From Gemmatimonadota bacterium (GTDB lineage: Bacteria > Gemmatimonadota > Gemmatimonadetes > Longimicrobiales > Gaopeijiaceae), in contig JAJDTB010000068.1 of NCBI GenBank assembly GCA_022827345.1, positions 1 to 64,000 on the forward strand: a stretch of DNA of 64,000 bases, in the 5' to 3' direction. The notes under the pieces are model-generated. The model ran no database searches, was not told the DNA's origin, and saw only the letters and a list, made by a program, of their open reading frames with translations. The position numbers and the translations under genes were made by a program. Below, in pieces: positions 60,264-64,000 of the stretch; position 1 is the first letter of the stretch, and the number at the start of each line of letters is the position of its first letter.

Positions 60264-61931
60264 ATGAGGTACCGGGCAAGCCTGTTGCTGGCCGCGCTGC
60301 TGTGCGGCGCATGCGCACGGGGCGGCGAGGTGGCCGACCTCCTCATCGTCGGGGGCGTGATCGTGGACGGCTCCGGGGACGGGCCGCGCAGCGGAACGGT
60401 CGTGATCGCGGGCAACCGCATCGTCACGGTCGGTGGCGCCGCGGCCGATGGCGGCGGCGTGGAGGCCTTCGACACCATCGATGCCACCGGCCTGGTGGTC
60501 GCGCCCGGCTTCATCGACGTGCACAACCACACTCCGCCGGCCATCGTGCTGCCTGGCAACCACCTCAACGAGGGGTTCATCCGGCAGGGGGTGACGACGG
60601 TCTTCGGCGGGCCCGACGGCGGGTTCGCCCCAGCCCACATCCGCCGCTTCTCGGAGTTGTACGCGACGCAGGGAATCGGGACCAACGTGGCCTTCTACGT
60701 CGGCCACAACGGCATCCGCAACGAGGTCATGGGGGACGACCAGCGGCGGGCGCCGACGGACGAGGAGCTGCAGGCGATGCGTGCGCTGGTCCGCGAAGGG
60801 ATGGAACTCGGCGCCTTCGGACTCTCGACCGGGCTGATGTACGAGCCGGGCATGTTCTCGGAAACGGCCGAGGTGATCGCGCTTGCGCAGGAGGCTGCGG
60901 CGCAGGGGGGCGTCTACGACTCGCACGTGCGCAATCCGGTGCACGATTTCGTGGGGTCGGACCGTGAGGTGGTTGAGGTCGCGGAGGCGGCGGGGCTAGC
61001 CGGGAAGATCGGCCACCTGAAGGCGGTGGGACTGCACAACGAGGGCGTGATCGCGGACATCGTGGAGCTGGTGGAGGCGGCGCGGCGGCGCGGGATCGTG
61101 ATCGTCTCCGACCAGTACCCGTACGACGGCGCGGCGACCGCCAGTCTGACGGGGATCGTGGTGGCGCCGCCCGATGTGGAGGGGCTGGACGCCTTCCGCC
61201 AGATGGCGCGGCAGGGGCGCACGGAGGCGGGCATGGCCGAGCTGAAGGCGGCCCTTGCGGATCCCGAGTCGCGGGCCCTGATCAGGCAGGCCAGCGAAAA
61301 CGGCGTGGACGGCGGCTTCGCATGGCTGAAGGCCACCGGGTATACGAGCATGCGGATCACCAGTTCGACGGACTACCCGGAACTCGTCGGGATGTACCTG
61401 AGCGAGATCGCGGAGCAGCGTGCCCAGGACCCCTTCGACGCGGTGGCCGACCTGCTCACCGGCGCCTCGTCGCCCGTCAACCTGACCCTGGGTGCAATCA
61501 AGGAGCACGACGTCCGGCGCCTCATGGTCCAGCCCTGGAACATGATCGCCAGCGACGGCGGCTACGCAGACGGCTCCGATGCGCCCGGCGGACACCCGCG
61601 CAGCGCCGGCACATTCCCGCGCCTGCTGGGCCACTACGCCCGGGACGAGGGCGTGCTGTCGCTCCAGGAGGCGGTGCGCAAGATCACATCGCTGCCCGCG
61701 GACTTCCACGGCATCAGCGACCGGGGCCGCCTGGGCGCGGGGATGCGCGCCGACATTGCGGTCTTCGATCCGGCGACGATCATCGACCGCTCGGACTGGG
61801 ACTACCCGCAGCGCTTCGCCGACGGTGTGGTCCACGTTCTCGTCAACGGCATCCCGGTGCTTCGCGACGGAGCCATGACGGGCGCGGCGCCGGGCGAGAT
61901 CGTGCGGCGCGCGTCCGGAGCGGGGCGGTAA
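60264..61931 (+). CDS. N-acyl-D-amino-acid deacylase family amidohydrolase, lipoprotein
   Basis: This 555-aa amidohydrolase is of the D-aminoacylase type, paralogous to 21852-23459. It has a lipoprotein signal with LLCGAC as the lipobox. The metal motif is VVAPGFIDVHNHTPPAIV; further conserved parts are LSTGLMYEPGMFSE, YDSHVRNP, KIGHLKAVG, MIASDGGYADGSD and LGAGMRADIAVFD. It would release amino acids from N-acyl-D-amino acids in the periplasm. Its stop codon is directly followed by the GTG of the GNAT gene. Confidence 0.92.
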   Translation: MRYRASLLLAALLCGACARGGEVADLLIVGGVIVDGSGDGPRSGTVVIAGNRIVTVGGAAADGGGVEAFDTIDATGLVVAPGFIDVHNHTPPAIVLPGNHLNEGFIRQGVTTVFGGPDGGFAPAHIRRFSELYATQGIGTNVAFYVGHNGIRNEVMGDDQRRAPTDEELQAMRALVREGMELGAFGLSTGLMYEPGMFSETAEVIALAQEAAAQGGVYDSHVRNPVHDFVGSDREVVEVAEAAGLAGKIGHLKAVGLHNEGVIADIVELVEAARRRGIVIVSDQYPYDGAATASLTGIVVAPPDVEGLDAFRQMARQGRTEAGMAELKAALADPESRALIRQASENGVDGGFAWLKATGYTSMRITSSTDYPELVGMYLSEIAEQRAQDPFDAVADLLTGASSPVNLTLGAIKEHDVRRLMVQPWNMIASDGGYADGSDAPGGHPRSAGTFPRLLGHYARDEGVLSLQEAVRKITSLPADFHGISDRGRLGAGMRADIAVFDPATIIDRSDWDYPQRFADGVVHVLVNGIPVLRDGAMTGAAPGEIVRRASGAGR

Positions 61932-62441
61932 GTGACGCGGATGGAAGTCACCTTCCGCCCTCTGGTCGCCTCGGACTGGCCCGCCGTGGCGGAGATCTAC
62001 CGTCAGGGAATCGAGTCGGGCAACGCCACCTTCGAGACCGAAGTGCCGGAGTGGGAAAGCTGGGACGCCGCGCGCCACCCGGATTGCCGCATCGTCGCCG
62101 AACTCGACGGCGAGGTCGCCGGATACGCTGGGCTCAGCCCGGTTTCGAGCCGGTGCGTGTACGGGGGGGTGTGCGAGGTCATGATCTACATTGCGGAGTC
62201 GGCCCGGGGGAAAGGAGTGGGGGGCAAGCTGCTCCGGCACCTTGTGGCCGGGACCGAAGCCCTCGGCATCTGGACGCTGCAGGCGGGGATCTTTCCCGAA
62301 AACAAGGCCTCGATCAGGATCTTCGGGAAGGCGGGCTTCAAGATCCTGGGAACGCATGAACGCCTGGGCCGTTTTCACGACGGTCGGTGGCGCGACGTGG
62401 TGATGATGGAGCGGCGGAGCGAAGTCGTCGGGGTGGACTGA
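61932..62441 (+). CDS. GNAT N-acetyltransferase, phosphinothricin/methionine-sulfone type
   Basis: This 169-aa acetyltransferase is of the Pat/MnaT type. The N-terminus RPLVASDWPAVAEIYRQGIE with GNATFETEVP and the acetyl-CoA-binding ARGKGVGGKLLRHLV are typical, as is the later NKASIRIFGKAGFKILGTH. Such enzymes acetylate amino-acid analogues with toxic effect. The gene starts with GTG directly after the deacylase stop. An acetylase next to a deacylase suggests an acetylation cycle on amino acids. Confidence 0.9.
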   Translation: MTRMEVTFRPLVASDWPAVAEIYRQGIESGNATFETEVPEWESWDAARHPDCRIVAELDGEVAGYAGLSPVSSRCVYGGVCEVMIYIAESARGKGVGGKLLRHLVAGTEALGIWTLQAGIFPENKASIRIFGKAGFKILGTHERLGRFHDGRWRDVVMMERRSEVVGVD

Positions 62442-62507
62442 AGGCCACCCCTGACGGGCATCAATCGGGGGCTACACAGCGCCCGGCCGAGTGCCGCCGA
62501 TCCCGGG

Positions 62508-63560
62508 CTACGCCACCTCGATCGACTCGTCGAGGAACACGTCCTGGATCAGGTTCAGCAGCTTGACTCCTTCGGCCATCGGACGCTGGAACGCCTTGCG
62601 CCCCGAAATCAGCCCCATCCCCCCGGCCCGCTTGTTGATCACCGCCGTGCGCGCCGCCTGCGCGAAGTCGTCTGCCCCGCTGGACCCTCCTGAATTGATC
62701 AGCCCTACCCGGCCCATGTAGCAGTTGGCCACCTGGTAGCGCGTCAGCTCGATCGGGTGATCGCCGGGGACCAGCTCCGAATACACCTTGTCGTGCGTGC
62801 GGCCGAAGCCGACCGCCGTGTAACCGTGGTTGTTGGTGGCCTGCTTCTGCTTGACGATGTCGGCCTCGATGGTGACGCCGAGGTGGTTGGCCTGCCCGGT
62901 GAGGTCGGCGGCGGCGTGGTAGTTGACCCCGCCGGTGTTGAAGGCGGACTGCCGCAGGTAGCACCACAGCACAGTGACCATGCCCAGCTCGTGCGCCATC
63001 TGGAAGGCTTCCGAGGTCTCCTGGAGCTGGCGCATCCCCTGGTCGGAGCCGAAGTAGATCGTCGAGCCCACTGCGACCGCTCCCAGCTCCCACGCCTGCT
63101 GGACGCTCGCGAACATGACCTGGTCGTAGCGGTTGGGGTAGGTGAGCAGCTCGTTGTGGTTGAGCTTGACCAGGAAGGGGATCCGGTGCGCGTACCTGCG
63201 CGAGACCGAGCCTAGGACGCCAAGGGTGGACGCGACCGCGTTGCAGCCGCCCTCGATCGCCAGCTCGACGATGTTGCCCGGGTCGAAGAAGGGCGGATTG
63301 GGCGCGAACGAAGCCCCGGCCGAGTGCTCGATGCCCTGGTCGACCGGCAGGATCGAGACGTACCCGGTCCCGGCCAGCCGTCCATGGCCGAGTATCTGGT
63401 TCATGCTGCGCATCACCTGCGGGTTGCGGTCCGTCTGCGCGACGACCCGGTCCACGAAATCGGGTCCGGGAAGGTGGAGCTGGTCCCTGGGGAAGCCCCT
63501 GGCCCGGTAGGTGAGGAGGTCTTCGGCTTCGGCGCCCAGAAGGTCTTCGATTCGGCTCAC
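62508..63560 (-). CDS. fbaB: class I fructose-bisphosphate aldolase (FbaB/DhnA type)
   Basis: This 350-aa Schiff-base aldolase is of the archaeal/DhnA type used in glycolysis and gluconeogenesis. Signature segments are [37 protein letters not shown] and the C-terminal [20 protein letters not shown], which binds phosphate. The catalytic Lys lies in the barrel strand region of [12 protein letters not shown]. Length is typical. There is a 73-bp gap to the upstream gene on the same strand. Confidence 0.94.
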   Translation of the reverse strand: MSRIEDLLGAEAEDLLTYRARGFPRDQLHLPGPDFVDRVVAQTDRNPQVMRSMNQILGHGRLAGTGYVSILPVDQGIEHSAGASFAPNPPFFDPGNIVELAIEGGCNAVASTLGVLGSVSRRYAHRIPFLVKLNHNELLTYPNRYDQVMFASVQQAWELGAVAVGSTIYFGSDQGMRQLQETSEAFQMAHELGMVTVLWCYLRQSAFNTGGVNYHAAADLTGQANHLGVTIEADIVKQKQATNNHGYTAVGFGRTHDKVYSELVPGDHPIELTRYQVANCYMGRVGLINSGGSSGADDFAQAARTAVINKRAGGMGLISGRKAFQRPMAEGVKLLNLIQDVFLDESIEVA

Positions 63561-63633
63561 TTGGCGGTGCTCGGGTTCGGGTTATTGCCTGGCGTGCTCA
63601 TTCGATCAATCGACTGCGACACTATAACACGGA

Positions 63634-64000
63634 TCAAGATACGGGACGTCCCCGCGGACGCACGCTGATCGGCTGGACTCCGCTCTCGGTGAGGAAGTCG
63701 TTGAACGCGCCGACCGCCTGCAGCAGCTGTCCCAGCGTGTTCTCGTGGGCCGCCCATTCCTCCTGTAGATCGGTCCAGCGTTCGCGGGCACCGGCTGTCA
63801 GCGGGGGCTCCGTTCCGTCGACGGAGCCGATCAGCGCCAGGATCTGGGCGTCCAGCTTGTTGCGGAAATTGATCACGTCCTGGAAGGTCTGCTGCCGGCG
63901 CTGGATCAGCTCCTCCTCCCACTCCGTGATCCGGCTGGTCAGCGATTCGCCGGAGGCGCGGATCGAGTCGGCGAGGGGGTGCTCCTCCGTGCGCTCGACG
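63634..64000 (-). CDS. C-terminus of a sortilin/VPS10-like beta-propeller protein, 5' end cut off by window
   Basis: Only the final 121 residues are in the window. They form a helical bundle: EEELIQRRQQTFQDVINF, NKLDAQILALIGSVDGTEP, GARERWTDLQEEW and LLQAVGAFNDFLTESGV. This matches the tail of long BNR/VPS10-type propeller proteins (annotated as glycosyl hydrolases) that are frequent in Gemmatimonadota. The propeller itself would lie beyond position 64000, so the call rests on the tail alone. Confidence 0.7.
   Translation of the reverse strand, partial: VERTEEHPLADSIRASGESLTSRITEWEEELIQRRQQTFQDVINFRNKLDAQILALIGSVDGTEPPLTAGARERWTDLQEEWAAHENTLGQLLQAVGAFNDFLTESGVQPISVRPRGRPVS

Overview
The window is about two-thirds GC and densely packed with roughly 55 genes on both strands. 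Many adjacent same-strand genes overlap by ATGA or GTGA. Lipobox lipoproteins, Tat-like signals, a TonB-like N-terminus and LolD/MacB-type ABC transporters point to a diderm bacterium. The mix of PadR regulators, FtsX-type permeases, secreted amidohydrolases, S9/M20/DUF5117-type peptidases, a FabV enoyl reductase and the tail of a sortilin-like beta-propeller protein resembles Gemmatimonadota or a similar free-living or host-associated heterotroph. That placement is an inference; no 16S rRNA or other phylogenetic marker is present.

Layout. 1-650: an IS21 IstB remnant beside tRNA-Pro(GGG). 651-6373 (minus): an ABC exporter (ATPase and two FtsX permeases), a homocysteine S-methyltransferase and an NSS transporter. 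6474-10847: a Tat-like GGT-family protein, a GroES-like protein, a secreted amidohydrolase and a VapBC-type AbrB/PIN pair. 10848-20150: a DegT aminotransferase, an orphan FtsX permease, DNA repair genes (Ogt, AlkA-like, Fpg-like), FabV, an NhaC-type antiporter, a TIGR04076-like protein and an aldo/keto reductase. 20201-27330: a TonB-like fragment, exonuclease III, an N-acyl-D-amino-acid deacylase, an S9 peptidase, an AAA ATPase and a PadR regulator. 27622-31439: an Ig/LVIVD-propeller protein, an M20 peptidase and a small lipoprotein. 31498-39454: NudC, then a tightly coupled operon of a 4x[4Fe-4S]-NrfD fusion, a molybdopterin oxidoreductase, a TorD-like chaperone and a SulP transporter. 39516-44547: a secreted cupin, a large zinc metalloprotease lipoprotein and a cobalt-type nitrile hydratase operon. 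44549-53530: a hendecad coiled-coil protein, DUF423, a second GGT, an APC permease with a DDAH-like hydrolase, a PadR mini-operon and a Fic protein. 53689-64000: M20 peptidase, PPK2, SixA-like phosphatase, serine hydrolase, P450, VOC protein, D-aminoacylase-like amidohydrolase, GNAT, class I aldolase and the C-terminus of a propeller protein.

The most notable items are these. (1) The nitrile hydratase alpha subunit carries a Tat-like N-terminus and an 11-His tract, a possible built-in cobalt-handling module. (2) Six copies of an exactly 34-nt palindrome occur at three intergenic loci, in two cases as tandem arrays with a period of about 51 bp. (3) A shared TTACA-type operator-like motif occurs at three loci. 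(4) The Fe-S/NrfD-Mo-TorD-SulP operon may be a redox system tied to anion transport. (5) A Fic protein has Pro in place of the first conserved Arg of its core motif. (6) A GGT-family protein has Ser where the catalytic Thr is expected.

All functional calls come from reading motifs in the sequence. No database search, structure prediction or expression data was available.
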